A stretch of 38,777 nucleotides of DNA. Origin: Chloroflexota bacterium. GTDB taxonomy: Bacteria > Chloroflexota > Dormibacteria > Dormibacterales > Dormibacteraceae. Within the stretch, counting starts at the first letter, position 1, and the number at the start of each line of letters is the position of its first letter. Below, one piece after another: positions 7,207 through 15,664 of this stretch. The stretch is from positions 1 to 38,777 of the forward strand of contig VBEK01000126.1 in the NCBI GenBank assembly GCA_005889135.1, given 5' to 3'. The notes beneath the pieces were generated by a model, which saw only the letters and a program-made list of their open reading frames with translations, was not told the DNA's origin and did no database searches. Position numbers and translations under genes: made by a program.

Positions 7207-8313
7207 ATGGGATTGAGATCTCGCGGCATCGATCAAGGGCCGGTGCACACCGGGGTCCTCGTCCAGGCCGACATCTCCGGCTACACGCGGTACGTCAGCA
7301 GGACTGCCATTCAGGACTCTTCAGCCACGGTCCGCGAGTTGCTGGGCGTACTCGTCGACGAGATCGGAGGGCGCCTCGAGCCGGCCCAGTTCGAGGGCGA
7401 CTCCGTGACGTTCGCCGGTGACCTGGACGCTCCTCAACTTATCGAGCAGCTGGAGCATGCGTACATCGCTTTCAGACGCAGGCTCCGCGACATGCAGAAA
7501 TGCAACACGTGCACGTGCGAAGCCTGTGCTCGAACCACAGACCTTGCGCTCAAGTTCATTGGCCACCGCGGCGAGTACGCGTGGCAGCCGCTCGGCCACC
7601 GGCGGCAGCAGCTCCACGGCCCGGAGGTCAACAAGTCGTTTCGACTGCTCAAGAATCATGTCCCTCTTCACGAGTACCTGCTGCTGACCTCGGCCGTGCT
7701 GGATCAGCTCGACACGGATAGTCGCGCCTCGTACACGCCTCACATCGAGGAGTACGAGCACGTCGGACGTGTCGAATGCGGATATCGCCCGCTGAGCCCG
7801 GTATGGGAGGCGGCCATCGCCCGCGAGAGGACGCGAGTCTCGCGCGAGGAGGCGCGACTTTACTCGGAGGTAACGCTGCCGACCGGAATCGACCGGACGT
7901 GGCGCATGCTCATCGAGCCTGAATCCATCCGCCGGCTGCACGGACTGCAGGACATCAACATTCGAACTGGAGCGCGCGGAACCGAGCTCGGAGCGGTGTA
8001 CACATGCCAGTACGCCGATCCGCACCGTGAACCGGAGGTGATCCGGGTCACCGAGTCTGACCATGCGGCCGTGCATTCGGTCGTCTACGAAACGAAATCG
8101 ACCGGGCCGCTGTACATGACCGCTTATCTGATGGCGGATGGTGGGGTGACCCGCGTTGGAACCGCCTGGTTGTGGGAGCCCGGCAAACGCAGGCGCCGGT
8201 TTACGAGAAACTCGGTGAAGGACCGCATGAACCAACTGAATGACCGCTTGCTCGAAATGGCGAGGTCTGACCCTCTGGGTTCGGGTTCGGCGAGGAGACC
8301 AGAAGACGAGTAA
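7207..8313 (+). CDS. DUF2652 cyclase-like protein fused to an SRPBCC-like domain
   Basis: 368 residues. Residues about 15-205 match the DUF2652 family: ADISGYTRYV resembles the first metal-binding segment of class III cyclases and FEGDSVTFAG the second. The family's CNTCTCEACA cluster and LALKFIGHRGEYAWQPLG...LLKNHVP block follow. The usual GDTVNxASR cyclase segment is absent, so catalysis is doubtful. Residues about 220-350 (YSEVTLPTGIDRTWRMLIEPES...ELGAVYTCQYAD) look like a START/SRPBCC ligand-binding domain. The two may bind a hydrophobic ligand and relay it. The gene overlaps the start of the downstream oxidoreductase by 74 nt. Confidence 0.8.
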   Translation: MGLRSRGIDQGPVHTGVLVQADISGYTRYVSRTAIQDSSATVRELLGVLVDEIGGRLEPAQFEGDSVTFAGDLDAPQLIEQLEHAYIAFRRRLRDMQKCNTCTCEACARTTDLALKFIGHRGEYAWQPLGHRRQQLHGPEVNKSFRLLKNHVPLHEYLLLTSAVLDQLDTDSRASYTPHIEEYEHVGRVECGYRPLSPVWEAAIARERTRVSREEARLYSEVTLPTGIDRTWRMLIEPESIRRLHGLQDINIRTGARGTELGAVYTCQYADPHREPEVIRVTESDHAAVHSVVYETKSTGPLYMTAYLMADGGVTRVGTAWLWEPGKRRRRFTRNSVKDRMNQLNDRLLEMARSDPLGSGSARRPEDE

Positions 8314-9565
8314 ACGGCCGGTCACGATCGCGTTGGCTGGTACCGGTTCGCGGGGTCGCACGTTCTCCAGCTTCGCGGAGCGATATCCGGAGCGGGCTCG
8401 TGTGGTGGCCGTCGCCGATCCCCGCACCGCTCGCCGCGAGGCGTTGGCCGACCGGCTCGGCGTGGCGGCCGACAGGCGGTTCGACGACTGGCGGGAGCTT
8501 GCCGCATTGCCTCCGTTCGCGGATGCGGTGATCATCACCACGCCGGACTACGAGCACGTCGGCCCTGCATGCCGTTTCGCGGAGTTGGGCTACCACGTGC
8601 TGCTGGAAAAGCCGATCGCACCAACCCGAGCGGGCTGCATCCAGGTGATCGACGCAGTCGAGAAAGCCGGGGTCATACTCGCGATCTGCCACGTGATGCG
8701 CTACACCGCTTACACCGACAAGGTGAGGCAGATCGTGGCTGGCGGTCGGCTGGGCCAGGTTGTCGGTGTGGATCAGCTCGAGCCGATCGGCTGGTGGCAC
8801 TTCGCCCACTCGTATGTGCGGGGTAACTGGCGCCGGTCGGACCACGCAGGGCCCAGCATCTTGACCAAATGCTGTCACGACCTGGACTGGCTCCGATACA
8901 TCGTCGGCCGGCCGGCGGTGGCGGTGTCCAGCCGGGGCGGCCTGCATCACTTCACCGCGGCGAACCGGCCGGCAGGCGCTGCCGATCGGTGTCTGGACTG
9001 TGCCGTCGAGCCGGACTGTCCGTACTCCGCTCCACGGCTCTACCTCGGCTGCCTGGGCGATCCGGCGCTCGAGCGCTGGCCGCTCTCGGTTGTCACGACC
9101 GACCTGACCGAGCCGGGTGTGCGGCAGGCGCTGCGCGACGGCCCGTACGGTCGCTGCGTTTACGCCTCTGACAACGACGTGGCCGACCACCAGGTCGTCA
9201 CGATCGAGTTCGAGGGTGGCGTGACGGCAACGTTGACGATGAGCGCGTTCACGCCCCTCGACCGGCGGCGGACGCGGATCATGGGCACCAGGGGCTTTCT
9301 CGATGGCGACGGGCAACGGCTCACGCTTACCGACTTCGTCACCGGAGAGGTCGAGTCATTCGACCTGGTCCACACCGAAGTGGATGCTGGAGACGGCCAC
9401 GGCGGGGGCGACTACGGCGTGATGAGCGCGTTCCTGGACGCAGTCTCAGCAGGCGATCGATCCCTGGTCCGTTCGGGGCCGCGCGAGTCGCTGGAGAGTC
9501 ACCTCATGGCATTCGCGGCAGAGCGCAGCCGGATGACAGGAGCTCCGGTAAGGGTCTGGGACTGA
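8240..9565 (+). CDS. Gfo/Idh/MocA-family NAD(P)-dependent oxidoreductase
   Basis: 441 residues from ATG 8240, the only standard start before the conserved fold, which begins VTIALAGTGSRGRTF (Rossmann G-x-G-x-x-G). The EKP motif of the family is present in YHVLLEKPIAPTRAGC, followed by the C-terminal beta-sheet domain. A CLDCAVEPDCPYSAPRLYLGC segment (about residues 252-272) gives a Cys cluster found in one subgroup and might bind metal. The substrate is likely a sugar, inositol or similar polyol, but cannot be named. The first 26 residues overlap the upstream DUF2652 gene in another frame and may not all be translated. Confidence 0.88.
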   Translation: MTACSKWRGLTLWVRVRRGDQKTSKRPVTIALAGTGSRGRTFSSFAERYPERARVVAVADPRTARREALADRLGVAADRRFDDWRELAALPPFADAVIITTPDYEHVGPACRFAELGYHVLLEKPIAPTRAGCIQVIDAVEKAGVILAICHVMRYTAYTDKVRQIVAGGRLGQVVGVDQLEPIGWWHFAHSYVRGNWRRSDHAGPSILTKCCHDLDWLRYIVGRPAVAVSSRGGLHHFTAANRPAGAADRCLDCAVEPDCPYSAPRLYLGCLGDPALERWPLSVVTTDLTEPGVRQALRDGPYGRCVYASDNDVADHQVVTIEFEGGVTATLTMSAFTPLDRRRTRIMGTRGFLDGDGQRLTLTDFVTGEVESFDLVHTEVDAGDGHGGGDYGVMSAFLDAVSAGDRSLVRSGPRESLESHLMAFAAERSRMTGAPVRVWD

Positions 9566-9567
9566 AT

Positions 9568-9584
9568 CGCCTGGCAGCTAGGCG
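9568..9584. terminator. Hairpin between convergent genes
   Basis: CGCCT (9568-9572) and AGGCG (9580-9584) form a five-pair stem with a seven-nt loop at the meeting point of two convergent genes and overlapping the stop codon of the minus-strand gene. There is no T tract, so it is at most a weak bidirectional terminator. Confidence 0.3.
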
Positions 9585-9880
9585 CTGCGGTCGGAGCTTT
9601 GCCAGACGCGCGGCGTGCCATACAGGTTGACCAGCGCGGCCGGCATCAGGAACTCGCGGTAGGGCAGTCCCACGTGCCACTCGAAAGGCGCGACCACCGC
9701 CTCAGGTATCTCGAGCTCCAAGATCACGTCGGGGTCATCGTCGCCGGGGCGCTGCTCGAACGGCTGATCGAACAGCCAGACCCCACTGTTGTCGGTCTCT
9801 GTCAGATAGGTGCCGCTCGTCTCGCCGAAGCCGTCTCGCAGGATCGCGGCCCCGTGCTTGGTGGGGTGGTAAAGCTTCAA
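9578..9880 (-). CDS. Small protein of unknown function, possible ART/KptA-like fold
   Basis: 100 residues starting MKLYHPTKHGAAILRDGF. The LYH-x-T opening followed by a short helix ending in GF, then GTYLT, GVWLFDQP and a late YREFLMPAALV resembles small proteins with an ADP-ribosyltransferase-like or KptA-like fold. I cannot confirm the catalytic triad. It is convergent with the oxidoreductase gene. The function is left open; some relatives of this look sit in toxin or defence contexts. Confidence 0.5.
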   Translation of the reverse strand: MKLYHPTKHGAAILRDGFGETSGTYLTETDNSGVWLFDQPFEQRPGDDDPDVILELEIPEAVVAPFEWHVGLPYREFLMPAALVNLYGTPRVWQSSDRSA

Positions 9881-10329
9881 GGCTCTGAAGGATTAATCGC
9901 TGCGGCCTGGCTAATCCTGCTGTGGGTCGTTGCCCTTCACCGCCTTCGTCGAGCACGGGCGTTGGCCTGAGGTGGTCGACATACTCGCCGGGTTCTCGGC
10001 CTTGCTCGTCGACCACCGGTATGTCGTTCACTATTGTCTATCTCGGAAGACCGCGGTCGCCGGCACCCGCGCTCTTCCGAACCGGAGATTCCCCGCCACT
10101 GCCGGCACTCGGCATTAGAGGCGCCGACCTACGTCCGCCCCACGGCCCGCCACGCTAATCGCCCCAAGGACCTGCGCCCCCGACGATGTCGAAGACGGCA
10201 CGGGCGGGGTAAACCGACTACGATTCGCGGCATGAAAGTCTCCGCGGACGTCTTCGACGCCGCGGGAGACCTCTAGCCTCCCGGCCCACAGGCCACTTCG
10301 CTGGACCTCCCGATTCCTGATGAATTGCC
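9881..10329. other. Spacer with possible gene remnants
   Basis: 449 nt without a convincing complete gene. A stretch at about 9930-10118 on the plus strand (TTG start, LPFTAFVEHGRWPEVVDIL...) has GC-rich third codon positions for its first 45 codons and could be a decayed gene. A 14-codon open frame (10231-10276, MKVSADVFDAAGDL) looks like a truncated gene start. No hairpins or promoter boxes stand out. Confidence 0.3.
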
Positions 10330-11652
10330 GTGCCTGCGGGCCGGCGGGAGGTCCTTCAGTTGGCTGTCCGTTCCAAAGATCCGACCTTCGTCTACCTCGT
10401 CATGCAAGTCGGCGGCAGCCTCTTCTTCGCCATGGTCGCGGCCACCAACCTCGTCTACCAGGTCGAGGTGGCCCATTTCGATGCGCTCCAACTTCTCTTG
10501 GTCGGTACCGTCCTCGAGCTCACCTGCTTTGTGTTTCAGGTTCCAACTGGGCTGCTTGCCGACGCCTTCAGCCGGCGCTGGGCCGTCGTTGTCGGCTACG
10601 CGCTTGTTGGCTCGGGGTTCGTGCTCGAGGGCCTTGTCCCGCACTTCATAGCAATCGCCATCGCCCAGGTGATTTGGGGCAGCGGCGCCACCCTTTCCGG
10701 CGGTGCGGATGACGCCTGGATAACCGATGAAGTTGGCGATGAGCGGGCTGGTCGACTCTTCTTGCAAGCGTCGCAATACTCGAGCGCCGCTGGTTTTGTA
10801 GGGATTCTTGTCGGGGTCGGTCTGGCCTCGATTCGGCTCAACCTTCCAATCGTGCTGGGCGGAGGGCTCCTCGCACTGCTTGGTGTCTACCTCCTCTTTG
10901 CGATGACTGAGGCAGGCTTCAAGGCGATCCCTCGTCCCGTGGAAGGCAATCTCGCCAGGTTGGCTTCGGGAGCACGTTCGTCGCTCGCGTCGGTTCGCAG
11001 CCGACCGGTGATCATGACGATCCTTGCCATCACCATCGTATGGGGCCTCTCCGGCGAGGGCATCGACCGGCTCAACCAGATCCATTTCATCAAGGACGTC
11101 GGGTTGCCCACCTTTGCGGGGCTCCCGCCCGTCCTGTGGTTTGGAGTCATTGGTGGCGGCTCGATGCTGATCGGGGTCGCCACCACCCAGATCATCAGAC
11201 TCCGGTTGGATCTCGCTAACCACAATCTCGTGACGAGGTCACTCTTCGCCTTCACGGCGGCTCGAGCCTTGATGCTCGTGGGGTTTGCTCTCGCCACCAA
11301 CCTCGCGCTGGCGATTGGCTTCCTGTGGGTTGCATCGGTCATGGGACAGGCTTTCGGACCCGTGCAGCGCGCCTGGCTCAACCGGTCACTCGATTCGTCC
11401 AACCGAGCCACCCTCTTTTCAGTGGATGGGCAGGCCGACGCGCTGGGCCAGATCGTCGGAGGTCCTATCGTCGGGGTGATCGGCTCAGGGGTGTCGATTC
11501 GCGCCGCGCTGTTGAGCAGCGCCGCTCTCTTAGGCCTAGCACTCCCGCTGTTAGCCAAAGCCTTGGGCCAGGCATCTGGTCGGCCTCCTGCGTTACAACC
11601 GGTCCACGCGGTGGGCGAGAACCTGACCATGCCCTCAGGGCCGAGTTCTTGA
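10330..11652 (+). CDS. MFS transporter, drug/small-solute efflux type
   Basis: 440 residues with about twelve hydrophobic helices and the MFS layout. The loop after helix 2 reads GLLADAFSRRW, the motif A equivalent (G-x-L-A-D-x-x-x-R-[RK]). Two six-helix halves are joined by a charged linker (RPVEGNLARLASGARSSLASVRSRP, about 200-225). A conserved FGPVQRAWLNRSLDSSNRATLFS segment in the second half is typical of a common uncharacterised MFS branch in soil bacteria. GTG 10330 is used; no good ribosome site is seen. It stands alone, so the substrate is not indicated by context. Confidence 0.85.
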   Translation: MPAGRREVLQLAVRSKDPTFVYLVMQVGGSLFFAMVAATNLVYQVEVAHFDALQLLLVGTVLELTCFVFQVPTGLLADAFSRRWAVVVGYALVGSGFVLEGLVPHFIAIAIAQVIWGSGATLSGGADDAWITDEVGDERAGRLFLQASQYSSAAGFVGILVGVGLASIRLNLPIVLGGGLLALLGVYLLFAMTEAGFKAIPRPVEGNLARLASGARSSLASVRSRPVIMTILAITIVWGLSGEGIDRLNQIHFIKDVGLPTFAGLPPVLWFGVIGGGSMLIGVATTQIIRLRLDLANHNLVTRSLFAFTAARALMLVGFALATNLALAIGFLWVASVMGQAFGPVQRAWLNRSLDSSNRATLFSVDGQADALGQIVGGPIVGVIGSGVSIRAALLSSAALLGLALPLLAKALGQASGRPPALQPVHAVGENLTMPSGPSS

Positions 11653-11732
11653 AGAATCCCCCGGTAAGGGAACCGCGCTCACGATCGCGGCGGTGTCGAC
11701 GGCGGCAGACAAGAGGGGGACGGCTCGCTCCC

Positions 11733-12203
11733 TCACAGCTCCTTGCGCATCACCCACGATGGGTGCCCGACCGGCTGCACACTTCCGTCCGGCATCGGCT
11801 CGTCGAACACCTCGTCGGTCTCGCCCTCTCGCGTGTAGCCCAGCCGCTCGTAAAGCCTGATCGCCCCGTCGTTGGCCTTCTCCACGACCAGCGTCGCGTG
11901 CATAACACCGCGCTCGCGCAACACCCGCTCGCCTTCGACGATGAGAGCGGTGCCGAGACCCTGGTCGCGGAATCCGCCGAGGACGAGGAGATGAGAGAGG
12001 ACGCCGCCGGTAAGGTCGACAAGCAGATGCCCGATGGGGAAGCGGCCGTTAGCGTTCGCGACGAGAAGCACGCGGTCGTCGCTCGCCACCGCCGGCGCGA
12101 ACGTGCCTTTCACGTGTCCACTCCAGGTCGAGAGCGCCGGCAGGTCGCGTTCCGTGGCGCGGCGTAGCTCGGCGTCGACGGAAAGCCGCACCTTGCGCGT
12201 CAT
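11733..12203 (-). CDS. GNAT-family N-acetyltransferase
   Basis: About 156 residues from ATG 12203 (MTRKVRLSVDAELRRATERDLPAL); the frame stays open to 12293 but that part overlaps the upstream gene. The acetyl-CoA loop appears as GGFRDQGLGTALI (Q-x-x-G-x-G/A), preceded by strand LSHLLVLGG and followed by the helix HATLVVEKANDGAIRLYERLGYTREGE, the typical A-x-x-LYE-x-x-GF end motif. Ribosomal protein, small-molecule or antibiotic acetylation are all possible. It follows the membrane protein gene with two nt between stop and start, so they form one operon. Confidence 0.88.
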   Translation of the reverse strand: MTRKVRLSVDAELRRATERDLPALSTWSGHVKGTFAPAVASDDRVLLVANANGRFPIGHLLVDLTGGVLSHLLVLGGFRDQGLGTALIVEGERVLRERGVMHATLVVEKANDGAIRLYERLGYTREGETDEVFDEPMPDGSVQPVGHPSWVMRKEL

Positions 12204-12205
12204 CG

Positions 12206-12526
12206 TCAGCGTGACGTCGGAAGCGGCGAGCCGGACAGAAAGATGGAGTTCATCTCGACCATGACCCAGAGCGCAAAGAGAGCTGCGAGGCATCCGGCCA
12301 GAATCGCCGCGCCCCCGACCGGCGTGAGCGGTGTTTTGGCCGCCCGCCGCATCACCACGCCGATGCGCGCGGTCACGGGCACCGCGAGCGCGCCGGCGAG
12401 CAACGCGAGAAAGCCGACGAGGGTCGGCCGGTGCGTGCCGTACAACACCTCCGCCGCCAGAGAGAGCAGCAGGAACACGGCCTCGCCCGCGGCGACCACG
12501 ATCAAAGCCATGCCGACGACGTTCAT
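12206..12526 (-). CDS. Small three-helix membrane protein
   Basis: 106 residues with about three hydrophobic helices (roughly 4-27, 35-55, 72-92) separated by short basic loops (RIGVVMRRAAK). No known family is recognised. It is the first gene of the operon with the GNAT protein and is divergent from the sigma factor gene, with 48 nt between the starts, so both may be controlled from the same small region. Confidence 0.6.
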   Translation of the reverse strand: MNVVGMALIVVAAGEAVFLLLSLAAEVLYGTHRPTLVGFLALLAGALAVPVTARIGVVMRRAAKTPLTPVGGAAILAGCLAALFALWVMVEMNSIFLSGSPLPTSR

Positions 12527-12574
12527 GCCCGCACTCTATTCGCCGCCCCGGGCCCAGCCCTCAAACTATCCGCC

Positions 12575-13126
12575 GTGACCCAGGCCGGGCAGCTCGATCC
12601 CAAGACCCAGTTCCGGCAGCTGTACGACCAGGAGTTCAACTCCGTCTACCGCTCGATCCGAGCCGTCGTCCTCGACTCGGCAGCCGCCGAGGACCTGACC
12701 CAGGAGACCTTCGTGCGCGCCTACCGGGCGCGTCACCGCTACACGCCGACCGCTCCACCAGGGGCCTGGCTGCGGCGCATCGGCGTCAACCTGGCCATCT
12801 CCCACCTGCGGCGTCAGAAGCTCGCCCGCTTTCTGCCCGCCCGCCTGTACACCGCCCCCGACCGGCGCGACTACGACCGTGCCGAGGCGCGCGACGTGGT
12901 CGAGAAGGCGATGCTGGCGCTGAGCCCCAAGCTCCGGGCGGCCATCGTCCTTCATTACTACGAGGGTCTGACCCGGGAGGAGATCGCGGACGTGCTCGGC
13001 GTGCCGGCCGGGACGGTGGCGTCGCGGATCGCGAAGGCGGTGGCGATCATGCGCAAAACGATCGGGAGCGATCAGCAACGCGATGCCGCGCGTTCGAGAA
13101 GTGAAGGTGCCCTACGTGGAAGATAA
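12575..13126 (+). CDS. ECF-type RNA polymerase sigma factor
   Basis: About 183 residues from GTG 12575 (MTQAGQLDPKTQFRQLYDQEF). Region 2 is seen in FNSVYRSIRAVVLDSAAAEDLTQETFVRAYRARHRY (the EDLTQETF core-binding and -10 recognition helix) and region 4 in LSPKLRAAIVLHYYEGLTREEIADVLGVPAGTVASRIAKAVAIMRK (helix-turn-helix for the -35). The frame continues upstream to 12431, but that part is GC-rich shadow sequence over the divergent gene. It overlaps the one-helix protein at 13083, the likely partner. The stimulus is unknown. Confidence 0.92.
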   Translation: MTQAGQLDPKTQFRQLYDQEFNSVYRSIRAVVLDSAAAEDLTQETFVRAYRARHRYTPTAPPGAWLRRIGVNLAISHLRRQKLARFLPARLYTAPDRRDYDRAEARDVVEKAMLALSPKLRAAIVLHYYEGLTREEIADVLGVPAGTVASRIAKAVAIMRKTIGSDQQRDAARSRSEGALRGR

Positions 13127-13394
13127 AACCACCGTAGGAGGGCCGCCCGCGCCCTCCGAAGCTGATGTGAGCCGGATGATCCGGGCAGAGGTTGAAACCT
13201 GGAAACCCCGGCGCGGCCCGGAATGGTCGGATTTGATGATCCGTATTGCCGCCGCCGGGCCCTCGCCGTGGGTCGTCTACACCACCGCGAGCGCCGCGCT
13301 GGTCGTCATCCTCGTCGCCGCGTTCCTGGTCGGCTCGTGGCTGCAGATCGGCGCCCTGGCGCCGCAACCGGTCCAGGTCCACCTGCCTAAGTGA
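13083..13394 (+). CDS. Single-pass membrane protein, possible anti-sigma partner
   Basis: 103 residues, or slightly fewer if GTG 13101 or 13107 is the start. An N-terminal soluble part of about 60 residues (EADVSRMIRAEVETWKPRRGPEWSDLMIRI) is followed by one transmembrane helix (about 66-86, VVYTTASAALVVILVAAFLVG) and a short tail. Position (44-nt overlap with the ECF sigma gene) and topology suggest an anti-sigma factor, but the HxxxCxxC zinc motif of classical ones is missing. It ends in a convergent 8-nt overlap with the next gene. Confidence 0.6.
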   Translation: MPRVREVKVPYVEDKTTVGGPPAPSEADVSRMIRAEVETWKPRRGPEWSDLMIRIAAAGPSPWVVYTTASAALVVILVAAFLVGSWLQIGALAPQPVQVHLPK

Positions 13395-14340
13395 GGAACT
13401 CGATCTCCTCATAGCCGCCGCGCCGGCGGGCCGCCGCGACGACGACCGAGGCCGCAGCCAGGTCCCAGAGCGCAAGCCCGTGTGACTCGAACAACATGAT
13501 GCCCGGCCGCTCCGGGCGCTCCCAACGGCCCGCGACCACGGCGCCGAGCTCCACGGCCTGGCGCCAGTCGAACTTTCCCGCCTCCGCCGCCTGGATCAGG
13601 TCGCCGCTCTCGAGCTGCGCCGCCGCCAGCTGGTCGACGACGACCGTGTGCGCCCGCTCGACGAGCTCGGGTGGCACTTCGGTGCGATTGCGGAAGTTCG
13701 AGCCGACGGCGGCGACGAATGCGTGGGGCTCGACCCACTCGGCCTCGAGCACCGGCGCCGGACTGGTTGTGACCGTGACCACGATGTCCGCTCCGCGCAC
13801 GGCCGTCTCGGCGGTGTCTGCGGCGACGATCTGGACTCCGAGCTGCTCGCTTTGCTCTTCGGCGAACATCGCGCGCTTCTCGGCGTTGCGGCTGTAGACG
13901 CGGAGCTGGTCAATCTCGACGACCCGGGATAGGGCCAGCGCCTGGGTGGCCGCTTGCCACCCCGTGCCGATGAGCCCGATCTTGGCCGGGACGGCGGTCC
14001 CCAGCGCCCGCGCGGCCACGGCGGTGGCCGCGCCCGTGCGGTAGGCGCCCATGAAGTCGGCCTCGACCAGCGCGTCCAGCGAGCCGTCGAGCTTGAACAT
14101 CGCGACCATGAACCGGACGTGGCCGTTGCTGACGGTGTAGCCCTTGAGCCCGGTGCACTTGCCGCCGGGATAGGCGGCGAACATGACGTTGAGGATTCCG
14201 CCTGGCGCAAAGGCGCGTCGCCGGGGCTCGTTGTGGGCGTCGCCCTCACCCAGCTCGCGCATCGCGTCTTCGACGGCGGCGATGACCTCGTCCATCTCGA
14301 TCAGGTCCTGGACGTCGCTCTCGCGCAGGATCAGCGCCAC
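13387..14340 (-). CDS. Ornithine cyclodeaminase / mu-crystallin family protein
   Basis: About 317 residues from GTG 14340 (MALILRESDVQDLIEMDEVIAAVEDAM). The family signature is clear: GYTVSNGHVRF, ADFMGAYRTGAATAVAARAL, then the Rossmann nucleotide motif IGLIGTGWQAATQALAL and the later SNFRNRTEVPPELVERAHTVVVDQ. Members include ornithine cyclodeaminase, alanine dehydrogenase and ketimine reductase; the substrate cannot be told from sequence alone. Its start faces hom with only 24 nt between, so the two share a promoter region. The frame remains open to 14700 but that part is antisense to hom. Confidence 0.88.
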   Translation of the reverse strand: MALILRESDVQDLIEMDEVIAAVEDAMRELGEGDAHNEPRRRAFAPGGILNVMFAAYPGGKCTGLKGYTVSNGHVRFMVAMFKLDGSLDALVEADFMGAYRTGAATAVAARALGTAVPAKIGLIGTGWQAATQALALSRVVEIDQLRVYSRNAEKRAMFAEEQSEQLGVQIVAADTAETAVRGADIVVTVTTSPAPVLEAEWVEPHAFVAAVGSNFRNRTEVPPELVERAHTVVVDQLAAAQLESGDLIQAAEAGKFDWRQAVELGAVVAGRWERPERPGIMLFESHGLALWDLAAASVVVAAARRRGGYEEIEFLT

Positions 14341-14348
14341 GAAACGCG

Positions 14349-14354
14349 AGAATA
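14349..14354 (-). promoter_or_regulatory. Putative -10 box of the cyclodeaminase-like gene
   Basis: TATTCT on the minus strand ends eight nt before GTG 14340, the spacing of a leaderless or nearly leaderless transcript. No good -35 hexamer lies 17 nt further upstream, so the call rests on the -10 alone. Confidence 0.35.
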
Positions 14355-14364
14355 GCTCGCTACG

Positions 14365-15654
14365 GTGTCCCACCCATTGAGCGTCGGCCTTATCGGCCTC
14401 GGCACAGTCGGCTCCCAGGTGGCCGAGCGCATGCTTTCCTGGGCCCCTCAGCTGTCGCGGCGGGCCGGCGTCGAGCTCTGTCTGAAGAAGGTCCTGGTCC
14501 GCGACGTCAGCAAGAGGCGACCGATCGACATCCCCTCTGACCTGCTGACCGCCGACGCCTCGGAGCTGCTCGAGGACAGCTCGATCCAGGTCCTGATCGA
14601 GGTCGCCGGCGGCGACGAGCCGATGCGCTCGTACATCGAGCGCGCCATCCAGGGGGGCAAGCACGTGATCACGGCCAACAAGGTGGTGATGGCCAAACAC
14701 GGCCCCGAGCTCCTCGACCTGGCGGCGGAGAAGAACGTCGACGTCTACTTCGAGGCCGCGGTCGGCGGGGGCATCCCGCTGATCAGCACCTTCCGCGTCG
14801 ACCTACAGGCCAACCGCATCGAGCGCGTGTCGGCGGTGATCAACGGCACGACCAACTACGTCCTCGGCCGCATGTCCGCGGGGGGCCTGACCATGGCCGA
14901 CGCCGTGCGGGAGGCGCAGGAGGCCGGATACGCCGAGGCGGACCCGACCGACGACATCGGCGGCTTCGACGCGACGTACAAGCTCGCCATCCTTGCGTCA
15001 ATCGCCTATGAGATCAAGGTCCGGCCCGAAGAGATCTACCGCGAGGGCATCGATGGCGTGGAGCCGGTCGACTTCCGCTACGCGCGGGAGCTCGGCTACG
15101 CGATCAAGCTCGTCGCCCACACGCAGCGGCACACCGGACGCGTCGAGGCGCGCGTCCATCCCGCAATGGTCTCGCTCGACCATCCGCTCGCTCGCGTCGA
15201 GGGGGCGGAGAACGCGGTCTTCGTCGAGGGCGACCTCGTCGGCCAGGTGCTGCTTGTGGGCCAGGGCGCGGGCGGGCGTCCGACCGCCTCGGCCGTAGTG
15301 GGCGACCTGATCGACCTCTCGCGCTCCATCCGCCGCGGTGTCCAGAGCCGGCCCTCCTTCAGCTTCGATGACCGCGTCGGCGTCGTCCCGATCGGAGAGG
15401 TGAAGACACGCGCCTACTACCGGATCCAGGCCGAAGACAGGCCGGGCGTGGTCGCGGCGGTTGGACAGGTCTTCGCGGAAGAGGGCGTCAGCATCTCGAG
15501 CTTCATCCAGAAAGACGCTTTCTCACACGACCAGACGGCCGAGCTCGTGGTCACCACCCACCCCTCGCTCGACGCGAGCCTGCAGAGGGCGCGTGAGCGG
15601 ATGGCCCGGCTCGAACCGATCCGTGCCGTCTCCTCGTTCCTTCGCGTCTTCTAA
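14365..15654 (+). CDS. hom: Homoserine dehydrogenase with ACT domain
   Basis: Reduces aspartate semialdehyde to homoserine, the branch step to threonine and methionine. 429 residues from GTG 14365; TTG 14377 (MSVGLIGLGTVG) is an alternative. Order of domains: NAD(P)-binding fold with GLGTVGSQVAERML, the catalytic region with VITANKVVMAKHG, AAVGGGIPLI, INGTTNYVLGRM and AEADPTDDIGGFDATYKLAIL, and a C-terminal ACT domain (about 348-425, YYRIQAEDRPGVVAAVGQVF) likely giving feedback control by threonine. It heads the cluster hom-thrC-thrB-lysC and is divergent from the cyclodeaminase-like gene. Confidence 0.96.
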   Translation: MSHPLSVGLIGLGTVGSQVAERMLSWAPQLSRRAGVELCLKKVLVRDVSKRRPIDIPSDLLTADASELLEDSSIQVLIEVAGGDEPMRSYIERAIQGGKHVITANKVVMAKHGPELLDLAAEKNVDVYFEAAVGGGIPLISTFRVDLQANRIERVSAVINGTTNYVLGRMSAGGLTMADAVREAQEAGYAEADPTDDIGGFDATYKLAILASIAYEIKVRPEEIYREGIDGVEPVDFRYARELGYAIKLVAHTQRHTGRVEARVHPAMVSLDHPLARVEGAENAVFVEGDLVGQVLLVGQGAGGRPTASAVVGDLIDLSRSIRRGVQSRPSFSFDDRVGVVPIGEVKTRAYYRIQAEDRPGVVAAVGQVFAEEGVSISSFIQKDAFSHDQTAELVVTTHPSLDASLQRARERMARLEPIRAVSSFLRVF

Positions 15655-15664
15655 GAGGAATCAC

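Noticed and set aside
13387-14700. A 437-residue minus-strand frame extending the cyclodeaminase-like gene into hom
   Set aside because: The first 120 codons are antisense to hom and carry no family sequence; the fold starts at GTG 14340.
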